From Sinonovacula constricta (Eukaryota > Mollusca > Bivalvia > Cardiida > Solecurtidae), in contig CM017561.1 in assembly GCA_007844125.1 (NCBI GenBank), positions 64,337,256-64,401,255 of the forward strand: 64,000 nt of DNA, given 5' to 3'. The notes under the pieces were generated by a model. That model ran no database searches. It saw only the letters and a list, made by a program, of their open reading frames with translations, and was not told where the DNA came from. Numbering within the stretch: the stretch's first letter is position 1; every line of letters starts with the position of its first letter. Shown here piece by piece: positions 25,762-36,752 of this stretch. The position numbers and the translations under genes are program-made.

Positions 25762-25916
25762 TTCCAAGGCGGTAACTAATGGTTTTTCTTTATGTGTGTT
25801 ATGTCTTGTCTCTGTGTTTTTGTCACCTTTACATTTACCTTGTTTGCCTTTGTCTACTGGTAGATAAAATTTAAATATGGAAATTTTGATAGGACCTTTT
25901 CTTATTTACCTATTCA
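25762..25916 (+). repeat. 3' terminal direct repeat (pseudo-LTR) of Naiad copy 1
   Basis: It matches 21291-21451 in the same orientation. Its upstream flank contains GGTTGGAGCGCTCCACAAAC, also present in Naiad copy 2 near 31685 on the other strand, so that flank belongs to the element. Confidence 0.8.
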
Positions 25917-26081
25917 CTTTTTGTTCAAGCCCGTGTTCGGGATTAGCAAGCAAGTGATAAATGTCCATCGACGTTTGTCTATATATTTAGACGCTTTTAA
26001 AGTTGTATAAACTTTCCGTGCCGACAGATAATCTAAATCTCAGTTTTCACAACAATCTTAATTTCAATCATTAGTTTAAAG

Positions 26082-27830
26082 TTAGTCATAAGACTCTGAA
26101 CTGAGCTGATAATTCAGCAACGGTCTTCGCTTTTGAGATTGCGAGCAAAGTCGAAACTTGGACAAATTATCTTCATATGGCTTTGATCTGCTTTCATAAT
26201 CCAGTCCTGATCTACGACTTGGAGTAAGTGAATCAATACAAAATTCGGACAGATTGGCAAATGGCATAAGTCGTGATTCAGGAGAATTTAGAAGGCTTCT
26301 TTCTGTGATCACTGGCATGTGCTCATCGTTCAAAGTAACAATGCGATGGGTGCTAACAATAGCACCTCTTGCATTCTCTTTAACAAAGTCGGACACTCTT
26401 TCCTTGGAGCCGATGCTGTAGCTTTGTCCATTCGGTTCAAGGACGTTTGCGATGGATATTTCTGTACATCCTATCCGGAGGTTCAGCATTAAACACCTTC
26501 CAGCATTGAAACGGTCATCAATTGACAAACTCTTTATAGGAAATCAGGTCACCCTCGAAACCATGGGAAAACAACGTACAAATGCCTCCATGGCTTTCAG
26601 GTTCAACACTTTCTCTAAAATATCCACATGGAGTCCAAAATAATGGTGATTGGTAGACGTTCCTGCTTCGAAGACAAACTATACTCTTGCTGCTGCATTT
26701 CCAAGCAGACCAAAGTATGATTGAGGCATACGTCAGCACCGACATGTCCGACGCCCAGTCTACAACATAACATGTTAATTGGTCGGGTGTGATATTGTAA
26801 GAATAGTCCGGTTTATTTACTGGTTGTCTTGGTTGATGTAAACTGGTCCCAAATTCATCGAGAGCAGGACGCAAAATGTGTGAAATGTCATTGACAACAC
26901 CTTTTAAGAAAGATATACATTCATTCATTCCGATCAAACTGATCAACTTGTACAAATGTGTAATCTCCAATACTACCCTTTTCATCTCCAACTCAATGAT
27001 TTCGATTTCATTTTTCAGTTTCTCAGCGATAACATTAATTTCATTTGTGTATTGATGACCTTCTCCCCGCAGTAAACTGGATGTTGATGATGCCAACTCG
27101 TAAACGTCAATAGGCAGAAGGACCAAATTAACAGAAAGACCACCAAGCTTCGTCAGATTAGAAAACCGGTTGGCTTTGGATGCCTGTGGAAGCCACCTAG
27201 ACAAAGTGCACATAATTCTTTTGCTGACTACAGCTCGTTTAGCAATTTCGTTTGTCACATGTCGAACGTGTAAAGCAGCACCACCTACTCTTCTTGATGA
27301 CGTCATATTTGCTGTGATTGTCTTCGGTCCTGACTGTTGGGAAATAGTGCTAATCTCTTCACATTCCACATCCCACATTCCCCTCAACGTCTCAGTTAAA
27401 TTTGTCTTTTCAACAGAGAGGACTTCCAGATATTGAATGACTTCATTTTCTGCATCGGTTAGACTCGTTCTATTTCATGTGTTCTTTTCCTATCCTCTTC
27501 AACTATTTCTGGGATAGCTTTTATTGTCTGATTTGTTTTCGACCTATACCACCAATCTGATGCTATGTTCGTACCTGCAAAAGCAATATTACTAGCAGCA
27601 GCAATGCCAAGTAACAATCCGCCAGTTGCTGGAGCAAATAATAAAGATGCTGCTCCTGCAACAACTCCTCCTATGCGCAAAGTAGATCCAGCCATTGAAG
27701 CCTTCTTTGATGACTTGTGGTAACTGTCCAGTTTATATCCGAATTCTCGAAGCTTTTGGACACATAACCGTCGTTGTTTTTTCCAGGCTTCAACTTTCGA
27801 ATAAATTAGTGTTGGCAATGACGACGTCAT
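26082..27830 (-). pseudogene. Apolipoprotein-L-like gene with two compensating frameshifts
   Basis: Three open segments on the minus strand form one gene: 27830-27459 (123 codons from ATG), a middle frame 27464-26518, and 26528-26082 (148 codons). The N-terminal part has a helix-rich lead, then a Gly/Ala hydrophobic stretch (GGVVAGAASLLFAPATGGLL) typical of the apoL membrane-inserting hairpin. The middle frame has a second hydrophobic stretch (LGGLSVNLVLLPIDVYELAS) and an amphipathic helix (INVIAEKLKNEIEIIELEMK). ApoL-family proteins act at intracellular membranes; a specific role here is unknown. The frame changes by one missing base near 27464 and one extra base near 26520, so the ends share a frame. 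Either sequencing indels or a recent pseudogene would give this. No intron signals bridge the breaks. Confidence 0.6.
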
Positions 27831-28222
27831 TTTGATTGGAACGTTTCAAAATTTATATCTATTAATAATACTTTATTAAAAAACTTAATTATTCACTATC
27901 GAAAGAAATCGTCGTGTAAAGTGCGTAATGTTAAGCTCAATTATCGTATCACTAAACGTTCTCCATCATATTCCACCGTCAATCTTCTAGGCTATTAAAA
28001 CAATCTGATTCTGGTTGTAAGATAACAGTCTGCTGGTGTAACTGCAACAGATGTACATGTACCTATTCCTGCGTCATCGTACCTGTTGACATTAAAAATT
28101 AAGATTAGTAAAAAACCTATTTAAGTCACAGTCAAAAACACAGAAGGTATTCTCCAGTCGAAAGCAATGGAATGAACAAGTCAGTCAAAGATATAGAACG
28201 CATTGTCCAATCCATAAACAAT

Positions 28223-28440
28223 GGCCGCAATGGCTTAGGTGGTAGAGCGTCGGCTTGCGGATCAAGAGGTCGCGGGTTCAAACCCCGGCCGGGTCAAACC
28301 AAAGACTTTAATGTTGGTAGAAGTGGCTTTTCCCCGGGGCTAAGGGACAGCATTACGCCTGACTCGTCGGTGTCAGTAGAATGGACCGAACGGCTTCAGT
28401 CCCTGGGCACCTCATAAGTGCCCCTGTGCTATAATGATAG
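28223..28440 (+). repeat. tRNA-derived SINE inserted in duplication unit A
   Basis: The head GGCCGCAATGGCTTAGGTGG has an A box (TGGCTTAGGTGGTAGAGC) and a B box (GGGTTCAAACC) 30 bp later. The body is GC-rich and conserved-looking (TTTTCCCCGGGGCTAAGGGAC), ending near GTGCCCCTGTGCTATAAT. The acceptor stem does not pair, so this is a SINE and not a tRNA gene. The 81-codon ORF across it is a by-product. Duplication unit B lacks this sequence at the homologous place (about 30455). Confidence 0.8.
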
Positions 28441-28715
28441 AATTGTCGTTGCACAGTATCGGCAAAACATAAAATGTATAAGCAAATCAATAATAAAGAG
28501 CATATAGTCTAGTCAAAGAAACAGACAGTATTATCCAAAACACAGTACATATTTTTAATTTGGATACTCGCCTCAACTCAACATGTTTTATTAAAAATAT
28601 CACGTTATTTACATGATTTAAAAGTTAAATGTATTGAAACAATAAAGAGAACACCTTCAATTGAATCAGCAATACGCAGTGATATTGACAACAATAACAC
28701 CCGCAACAATAAAAC

Positions 28716-28777
28716 ATTACTACTATTACTACTACTTCTACTGCTGCTACTACTACTACTACTACTACCACCACTAT

Positions 28778-28830
<53 letters not shown>

Positions 28831-28869
28831 ATACTACTACTGCTACTCCTACTACTACTAATAATAATA
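28716..28869 (+). repeat. (TAC)n triplet microsatellite
   Basis: About 150 bp of TAC/ACT triplets with occasional TGC, CAC and TTC interruptions. It would translate as poly-Tyr in one frame, but there is no gene context. It is absent from the homologous position in unit B. Confidence 0.95.
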
Positions 28870-29256
28870 CATTCAAACCTCGTTTACACGGTTTAGTATT
28901 TAACAAGATTACGAGAAATAGGTAAAATAATTACAAAAATTTATATTCATTGATTATTTATTTAATAATTAAGTAAATTATACATATTTTCATAGTGGCA
29001 TATTACTCGTAAAATCGAAATAAAATAACTTTGAAACAATCAAAAAGATAGAAAAACATATGCATGTACAACCATATAAAGTACATTGTAAAACAAACAT
29101 CTTAGGTGAACCGTAAAGGAACACTGTGAAATTTATGTGAAATGTATTGCTTGGCAACATTAAACGTGCACTCTATGCATTGTCGTAGATTTCCGTATCT
29201 CCGTTAATTCACGAATATATTCATTTACTTGTTAGCAATAGGACAAACAATAGCAA

Positions 29257-29330
29257 TAGAAACAGTTGGTGTAGTCGTTAAGCGTACCGCCTCACAATCG
29301 AAATGTAACGGGTTCGATTCCCCACATACC
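29257..29330 (+). repeat. tRNA-Val(CAC)-like sequence, copy A
   Basis: A box TTGGTGTAGTCGTTAAGCG, an anticodon-loop-like CCTCACA (CAC, Val) and B box GGTTCGATTCC are spaced as in tRNA. The T stem pairs only partly and no acceptor stem is evident. I read it as a tRNA-derived SINE head. It lies within the duplicated segment. Confidence 0.6.
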
Positions 29331-29503
29331 TTATTATTTGCATTTCTTTGGCAATTTAAACATAATTGGTGCATCCTTTACGTATACTTGTGTACAAAAC
29401 CCGCACAAAAACCACGATAATTTTATAAATATTACGTGCCGCGAACCGTATTACACACTGTAGTTTGCGTTTTCATTTATGCAAGTCATTCAGTTTATAT
29501 AAC

Positions 29504-29930
29504 CATGTCACAGACTAGGAGTTTGAAGAAACTTCACTCTAAAGAAAAGTAAGTTTTTTTGTTGTGAAAATATCCAAATATTTTCAGGAAAGTTCTATGA
29601 GGAGTACTGTTTTTTATTAGAGAAGACTGTTAAGGCTACAGGTTACAGCAAGAGGACGATCTACAACGTGCAAGAGGACGATCTACAACGTGCAAGAGGA
29701 CAATCTACAACGTGCAAGAGGACGATCTACAACGTTATAAAGAAGCTTAGAGAGACGGGTTGTTTGAAGTCACCAACGCGAATAAACATGGGTCCTACAG
29801 AGAAATAAATGATTTTGACAGAACGGCTATCCGCAACAAGGTTCAGGAATTTTATTCCATACACGTCAGTTGGGTCCACGTCAAAACGTTCATCAAACCT
29901 ACACTTTAAAAGTCAGTTCGTTACCACACA
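29504..29930 (+). pseudogene. Transposase-type HTH gene fragment with internal 22-bp expansion
   Basis: An ATG at 29504 opens a basic stretch (MSQTRSLKKLHSKEK). After a frame change comes a helix-turn-helix reading FYEEYCFLLEKTVKATGYSK and, past the repeat, IYNVIKKLRETGCLKSPTR. This resembles the DNA-binding domain of Tc1/pogo-type transposases or their domesticated relatives. Stops follow the PTEK at about 29806, though PYTSVGSTSKR-like sense continues to about 29900. No catalytic DDE domain is present. Fragmentary. Confidence 0.45.
29648..29735 (+). repeat. Four tandem copies of a 22-bp unit within the HTH coding region
   Basis: Units at 29648, 29670, 29692 and 29714 are identical except for one base in the third (GAC to AAT context). 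The unit begins GCAAGAGGACGATCTACAAC. Because 22 is not a multiple of 3, three extra copies add 66 bp and keep the downstream frame while reading each copy differently. The pre-expansion sequence is coherent HTH, so the expansion is recent. Confidence 0.9.
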
Positions 29931-30034
29931 GGTGCACACAATTTGCATATAAGTCTTTAATTGATTTCTGTACTGTTCATTGTTTCATGTTTACTTTTAG
30001 TATCGATTGAGTTGCGCCTCAAGGACATCTACTT

Positions 30035-31263
30035 GGCTTCAACTCTCTGATAAATTGGTGTTGTCACTGACGACGTCATTTAGATTGGAACGTTTCAAAA
30101 TTTATATCTATAAATAATACTTCATTTAAAATCTGAATAATTCACCATCGTAAGAAATCGTCGTATAAAGTGCGTAATGTTTTAGCTCAATAATCGTATC
30201 GCTAAACGTTCTCCATCATATTACACTGTCTAATCTTCTAGGCGATTAAAACTATCTGATTCTGGTTGTAAGGTAACCGGTTACTAGTGTAACTGTAATA
30301 GATGTACATGTACCTATTCCTGCGTCATCGTACCTGTGACAATAGTAAGAAACCTAGTTGAGTCACAGTCAAAAATATAGAAGGCATTCTCCAGTCGAAC
30401 ATAAAAGAATGAACATGCCAGTCAAAGATATAGAACGCGTGGTCCAATTCATAAAATATAGCATGTATCCGACGTAAGAGCCAGACAACGACAAAGAACG
30501 TATTGTCAGATCGATGAAAACATAGCATGTATCAGACGTCTTCGCCAGCCATCGACAAAGAATGTATTATCTATTCAAAACATAAAATGTTTAAGCAAAT
30601 CAAAAATAAAAAGCATATACTCTTATCAAATAAACAGACAGTATTATCCAAAACATAGTACATGTTTCAAATTTGAATACACGCCTCAACTCAACATGTT
30701 TTATTAAAAATATCACATCATTTACATTATTTTCAAGTTAAATGTATTGAAACAATAAAAAGAACACCTTCAATTAAATCAGGCACATTTCTCGACAAAT
30801 GCAAATAAAATAACTCATACATAAACACATACATGTACAACCATATAAAGTAAAATGGAAAACTTCTAAGGTGACCCGTAAAGGATCACTGTCATAAAAC
30901 TTATGTAAAATGTATTGCTTGGCAACATTAACCGTGCACTCTATGCATTGTCGTGGATTTCCGTATCTCCGTAAATTCACGAATATATTCATTTACTTGT
31001 TGGCAATAGGACAAACAATAGCAATAGAAACAGTTGGTATAGTGGTTAAGCATACCGCCTCACAATCGAAATGTAACGGGTTCGATTCCCCACATACCTT
31101 ATTATTTGCAATTTTTTGTGCAATTTAAACATAATTGGTGCATGCTTTACATATACTTGTGTTCAAACCTCGAACGAATTCGACGATGATTTTACAAATA
31201 TTACGTGCCGCGAACCGTTTTATATGCTGTAGTTGGAGTTGTTATTTATGCAAGTCATTCATG
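30035..31263. repeat. Tandem duplication unit B
   Basis: Matches unit A (27786-29496). On the minus strand it keeps the apoL-like ATG (about 30080) and the first codons (MTSSVTTPIYQRVEA), then meets a stop at the unit boundary, so only a truncated N-terminus is present. Unit A's SINE and triplet array are absent. Confidence 0.85.
31026..31098 (+). repeat. tRNA-Val(CAC)-like sequence, copy B
   Basis: Copy of 29257-29330 with a better A box (TTGGTATAGTGGTTAAGCA) and the same CAC loop and B box. T-stem pairing is again incomplete. Confidence 0.6.
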
Positions 31264-31522
31264 TAATGTAATATGATCATATTAATTAGGTTTCAATTAT
31301 ATAATAATAACATGGATAATGGTTTAGTGAAAGAAAAAAATAACATTGCTTAGGATACTTTAAATGATAATATGAAGACTTTACTATTGCGCCGTTTTAG
31401 CCTCGGATGTGGAAAGAATGACCTTAATATTAACCTAAACAAAACAACATACATTTTGTGTACCGTGATGAACAAAACTGTTTGTTAGCATTACGATCAA
31501 GTAATTATTATACTTTCTAATA

Positions 31523-33134
31523 GGTAAAAAAGAAAAGGTCCTTTCATATTTTCCACAGATATTTAAATCTAATCTACCTCTAGACAAAGGCAAAAAGGGT
31601 AAATGTAAATGTGACAAAAAACAGAGACGAGACATAACACACAAAAATAACCATCAGTTACCTCCTTGGATGGTGCTTACACCTGGTTTGTGGAGCGCTC
31701 CAACCTCGAAATTTCTGAAATTTTTTTCTATCAAATAAACGGTGTAAATACAAATATCCCTTCAAAGTCAAACAACTAACAGAAAGCACCTGCTTCTGGA
31801 GTTGAAACAGATAAAATGAACTTATAAACAGACAAAATAGCTAACAATAAAATAAATTATCAACATATGTACAGTATGTACAGTAGATAAAGGCCTCGCT
31901 AACCTAAAATTTTCAAAAGAGAGATTAGTTTGAAATAAAGCAGCCAAACCGCTGACGTATAAAAAGAACAATTTAATGACGTCATAAATCCCATGACGTC
32001 AGATGCCAAAAGTTTCAAAATTGAAATTTAAAAAATACAAAAGAAATCATCGAATTTTAGAAAACAACCCAAACCAACAAAATAAAATGTAGAATTGTTA
32101 GGAGTTAATAGGTAAAAAGTTTTTTAATAACATATAAAAAGCCGAGGATTTATCCGCAGTTGGCATATTTTATAATAAACGTACAAAAGAATCCCGATGA
32201 TATACCTAATGTGCAATCTCACGTAAAGGGCGTGGAGACTGCTCAAGTTGTTTCCCCTATATAGGAAACGATTGGAGACATGAAGAGACAAGAAATCCAT
32301 CAGTGTCTGTCCAATCATGGCTTTAAGTCACTGTTTTCATATAGTCTCAACACGACCTGTCCGGCTATCGTGTAATTTTAAAGCAATGCAAGTTCTTGAC
32401 TGTAAAAGGGTCACTTACAAGCAATGCAGTACAACGAAGGATTCCCGGGTTAACCGTCAATAACACATTTTCTGATACGTTTTGTAAAGTGGTCAGAAAA
32501 GTTATTGAGACCCTTGATTTTCCTTAACTTGTATAAAACATTTCTATAAAATGCAGGATGGCTTATGCCTTTATGCATAATTGTTTTCATACAGCTATTA
32601 TACTTAGAATCAATAAAGTCATTGCGGTGAAGGAATTTTGAAAACGCCTTTCTTAGTTCTTGAAAACGAAAGCCCTGCTGTAACAGTTTAGAAGAAATAA
32701 ACCAGTTTCTAGCATGCATTGACATCTACTACTTTAGTACAAACTTGTGCAAACCTTGTAAGTTGTGATATGTAAATACTATAGGAGGAAGCACCAGGTG
32801 AATTACATAATTCACAATACTAAAGTTGAAATCATCTCTCTTGACATAGATTTTATTAAAGACGTTGTCATTGGAAATAGCGATCTCAATGTCTAAATAT
32901 TCTGCATTTAAATGTCAGTTATTTGCTTTATTAAGGGTTAGTTCTGAAGGGTAAATCAGATGGATCATTTGAGAAAATAAAGGATTATCTATAGTTAGAA
33001 TATCGTCAAGATAGCGTGACGTTAAATTGAAAGCCTCTATAATGTGGCTTTGGTTAGAAGGCGATAAATTAACATGAAATCACGTTCGAAGCAGTATAAA
33101 AACAAATCTGCAATTTATGGTGCACAGTTGGTTT
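31523..33134 (-). mobile_element. Naiad-type Penelope element, 5'-truncated (copy 2)
   Basis: On the minus strand this reads from an RT block (TNCAP then IADLFLYCFERDF, near 33130), through RYLDDIL-type and C-terminal blocks (32725-32450: NWFISSKLLQQGFRFQEL, GLNNFSDHFTKRIRKC), to the element's terminal repeat at 31690-31523. It is the same family as the 21291-25916 copy. The upstream half (GIY-YIG, early RT) is missing and the break lies directly next to the gypsy-type element. Stops occur; the 91-codon C-terminal block is still open. Confidence 0.75.
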
Positions 33135-33139
33135 TTTTT

Positions 33140-35520
33140 TAACGCAGCCATCGCTATCATTGACAACAACAAAATCAGAATTAAAAGATTTCGGGAAGGA
33201 CGTCATAGAAAACACGCGTTAAAGAACAAACGAAAATGTTTATATTTTTGCAGAGAGATTAATAGCAATATCAGACGAAATCTATGCAGGGTTTGATAAA
33301 AACACATCGAACTTGTAGAATATCAACTCTGAGGATGTTTTGTTAAAGATTAACGACATTCCGAAATCAGATTAAAATTATTAAGAGAACATCCGAAGAA
33401 ATTTCAGACTGCTGTAAACAGTGCAATAGAGGAACAAAACGTACGAATCAGAAATGAAAGAACACAGATCAACTATCACAATCATGAGTCAGGTTTATTC
33501 AGAAACAATTATTTTCACACAAGTCACAAACACCACAACAACCCGACATACTCTGACAGAGAACAACATTTTGTACCAACGGAAGTAGATCACGCAATTA
33601 GAGACAAGTCACGAAGTTTCCGAATGCAGACAATTAAAGTATGAAAATTGAAATCAACCGCACCGCAGAGATCATGCATATTACCGACAGAGCAATCAAA
33701 ATTATAACAGGATAAACAAATCTACCGTAATATGTTTTCAATGTGGATAAGTCGGCCATATGAAACGCGATTGTCACCACATGCAGCGTAGAGATAATAA
33801 ATCATACGGTAATTCGCGCCGAGAAATTCGTTCATGCGAACAAACTAGACAATTCTTACCTAAAGAAGGTTGCGGTAAGAACATCTAAGGTGAACTCAAC
33901 ATACATCTAAAATTCATCATACGTAAGATATAAGGAAACACCCAGTTATTGTTTGTTAAGATGAGGAAATAAAACTGTTAAAGCTCTAGTTGACTTTGGT
34001 GCGGGAATTAGTTTATTTAGCTAATTAAAGTACTATGAATTTGAATCAACAGCCACGCTTGTCACCTTGTCACGTCAATCTACATACCGCCTCAGGCGAC
34101 AGTCTAACAGTAGCTGGCAAAGCAAATATTAACATTAAAATCAACAAATCAGTCATGTGTCATGAGTTCATTGTTGTGAAAAAAATTAAATATATCACTC
34201 AATTTAGGCGGAGATTGTCTGTATGAAAGCGGTTGTAGAATATATTTTGATTTAGGTTGCATTATATCAAAGTAAATTATATTCCACTTGAAGATGATAA
34301 AATCATTGCGTCAATCGTTAGATTAAAAGAGACAACTATCCTGAAGCCAAGATCTATAAATTATTTAATTTGAAAAATACAAACAAACCCACATTTAACA
34401 ACTAACGAAGAGTTCTGCTCAGAGGCAGTAAATAAAAGTTATTTGTTTGAAGAACCAAATTTAAAATTACAACCAGCACTTATCAAGTTAGAGTCAGACG
34501 GATTAGTACCAATAATGTAAACTGACAATTCCACCAAAACTTTCAAATTATACCGCGGATGCGTTCTAGCAAGGTTATCTAGCATGTATGATTATTCGAG
34601 TGAAGCAAACAATATTGATAGAACTTCGGGTAAGCGATTAGCAGACAATAAACTAAAGTAAGATGAGATTGTCACCCCGAAAGAGAAATATAATGAAGTG
34701 AAAAAGTTAATTTACAAAAATCAATCTGTTTTTTCAAAACACCCAAATGATATAGTCCCAAATGTTGAAGTACAAATCCCCACACGCAATGTCTAACCTC
34801 CCGCAAAGAGATATTTTCGATTACCGTTCTCAGAAAGACCACATATGGACGAAAAGATTAAGGAACTATTAAAAGCTGATGTTATCAAAGAAGGCCGTTC
34901 TCCGTATTCATCACCTGCTCTATTAATCGAAAAACGGGACGGATCTAGACGTTTGGTTATTGATTTCCGTCAAATTAATAACCCGAGACCATAACCACGC
35001 ATTGGTGAAGTATTAAGTTGCCTAAATGGATCTAAATTTTACACTACATTTGATATAACACAAGGCTACCATTTACTCAAAATTGTAGAAAAATATCACT
35101 ATAAAAGCTGTTTTTGCACCCACAACAATATATATGTTAACAAATGTTTACCAATGGTTCTTAATTTGAATTTAAAAAAAACCCAAGAACTGAAACTTTA
35201 GAAATGCCAATTTATCAAAGACACAGTTCAATATTTAGGCCATACCGTTTCAGCAACAGGAATCAAACCTGATGAGAATAAAGTAGAAGCTTTGTGAAAG
35301 ATTTAAATACCAAAAAATGTCAAAGAAGTAAGGTCATTTTAGGACTTGCGGCTTACTATAAAAAAGCGTTAAAATTTCTCCGATTTAATCTGCCCACTAA
35401 CTAACCTAACGAAAAACCATAATACGTTCAAATGGACCCCAGAATGTCAAAACAGTTACAATTGTAGACATTCCACTTTTACGTCACGCCGATTTAGAGC
35501 TACTCTTTCTGATATTGATG
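33140..35520 (+). mobile_element. Ty3/gypsy-type LTR retroelement, internal part, decayed
   Basis: Gag-like sequence (33380-33640) leads to a zinc-knuckle remnant (CFQCG, then HMKRDC, about 33730-33775, with a stop inside). A protease active-site-like KALVDFGAG follows near 33980, and then a Ty3-type RT (34840-35330: LLKADVIKEG, SPYSSPALLIEKRDGSRRLV, FDITQGYHLLKI, YLGHTVSATGI) and the connection region (PKNVKEVRSF, LTNLTKN). No LTRs are seen at either end, and RNase H and integrase are missing. Numerous stops and deletions (including the RT YxDD region) make it dead. Confidence 0.7.
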
Positions 35521-35675
35521 TTATCTTCTAGAGTATACAAATCCTTTGTATTCATTGAAAAAAAACACGATTATATATGACTTTAAAAGACATATATTCG
35601 CAAAACACGTCGGCTTGGAACAGATAAGCGCACCTTGATGAAGAGCATCGAAGCCGATTCCGTAAAACCCCAGTT

Positions 35676-35684
35676 TATAAATAG
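35676..35684 (+). promoter_or_regulatory. TATA box of an unrecognised transcript
   Basis: A strong TATAAATAG sits in an otherwise GC-richer 120-bp patch (GCCCGCTCCGAGTGAGAGCG follows). About 110 bp downstream is a good donor (GAAACG|GTAAGG at 35786). Together they look like a promoter with a short first exon. The downstream product is unknown. Confidence 0.4.
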
Positions 35685-35705
35685 CCCGCTCCGAGTGAGA
35701 GCGAC

Positions 35706-36752
35706 ACATTACGTGACCAAAGATCATGTCCATTTCCAAACGAGGTCAAATGACATTTGTAAGCGTAAGCTTCAGCGTAGAAACGGTAAGGTTTTTTTAT
35801 AAATTTCTGTGTCTCACAACACAAACATTTATACAGTAAAGGAAATATTTTATAAATAAAACCTTGTTGTTATCTTGCAATGATGTAGTTGGGTTGCTTT
35901 AGTTGCATATATATCTAATAGTGCAAATATTCTTGTTATTTACCTCTAGGGTACGTTTCAAAATTATCAGGATATCTTTTTTTTTTCTTGTTTAAATAGA
36001 CACTTTTTTACAAAGAACTTAAATGTGATTCAGGTCGCTTAGCATAATGAACGATAATCTGAAATTTCTTGTTTCATAAGTACATAACACACATACACTT
36101 AATTATCTATATCTAATGATCTCAATGTATTTATTTGGCCAACATGTTGTTACAAGAAAGTTTTGCTTTTTACCACTAGGTGTGATCATTGAAGAAGACA
36201 TATCCAGACAGAAAGGTAAAACTACCAGTCATTGGATAGAGTGTGTAAATGAAAACATCTGTGTAAGAGATGGTAGGTCACTTTATATTTCTCTTGAAAT
36301 TTTAACTTTTGAATATTGTATTTTAATTTATATATAGCCATTTAGGTACTGGTGGATTTTGTTATCTTAGATGCTAAAATAATCTTGACTACCAATGCCA
36401 TAAAAAATTAAAATCACATTATAATAAAAATCATGGTCATGACTTTTGTTAAATTAGTACATTCTACAGAGTGTCATAATAGCATGAATGTCTCAAAATG
36501 TATGCAGAAAACAACATTTTATTTGTTTACTATTTTATCCTATTATATTGTTAATAAAATGAAGAACTTAAACATGTCGGATTTTGTCATATGAGTATTT
36601 ATTATTTTAAAATACCACCTGTGCAAATGAGAATTACTTTTTTGCATTATTTCTGTTTATCTTTATTATAGGATCCATTTGATACTGAAAGATGGTGTAG
36701 CAAGGCTGTCAAAATGCAAAGGGAGTAAGACTGAAGAGCCCAGTTGCTGGAG
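35706..36752 (+). other. Possible spliced transcript of unknown kind
   Basis: After the TATA box, three exon-like blocks are bounded by usable sites: about 35706-35785 (donor GTAAGG), about 36181-36274 (after TACCACTAG, donor GATG|GTAGGT) and about 36672-36752 (after TTATTATAG, donor GTGAGT). The middle block has a clean open frame (IIEEDISRQKGKTTSHWIEC). The phases do not join into one protein, so it is either non-coding, mis-modelled or a repeat fragment. Confidence 0.25.

Larger units (their letters stand above)
21291..25916 (+). mobile_element. Penelope-like retroelement, Naiad-type, decayed (copy 1)
   Basis: A decayed retroelement reads left to right: terminal direct repeat, an unrecognised ORF (21611-21871), a GIY-YIG endonuclease remnant (about 22036-22320), then a reverse transcriptase (about 22900-25027) and the terminal repeat again. 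RT landmarks are VPAEKA (PADK-like), YWIPKLRKTPYKSRFI, TYDFSTLYTSLP, GIPMETNCASLIVDL and RYLDDIL, followed by the conserved C-terminal block NWFITSKLLQQGFRFHKL. Classic Penelope elements carry GIY-YIG after the RT; the permuted N-terminal position is the mark of Naiad/Chlamys-type PLEs. Many stops and frameshifts make it inactive. Family identity rests on motif order, not on a search. Confidence 0.75.
27786..29496. repeat. Tandem duplication unit A (apoL-like 5' end and upstream)
   Basis: From GGCTTCAACT (codon 15 of the apoL-like gene) rightwards, this unit matches 30035-31263 in the same orientation. Shared landmarks are GATTGGAACGTTTCAAAATT, ATGTACATGTACCTATTCC, CTCAACTCAACATG and ATTACGTGCCGCGAACCG. 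Unit A additionally holds a tRNA-headed SINE (28223-28440) and a triplet microsatellite (28716-28869) that unit B lacks. Confidence 0.85.

Noticed and set aside
21291..25916. Hammerhead ribozyme in the Naiad pseudo-LTRs
   Set aside because: No convincing core with paired stems was seen in either repeat, only a CTGATGG/CTGATAG near the start.
28172..28417. 81-codon ORF with Arg/Gly-rich sequence
   Set aside because: It is a translation of the tRNA-headed SINE and has no independent support.
28661..28861. Poly-Tyr ORF
   Set aside because: By-product of the TAC microsatellite.
29257..31098. Two functional tRNA-Val genes
   Set aside because: A and B boxes and a CAC loop are present, but acceptor and T stems do not pair properly; SINE heads fit better.
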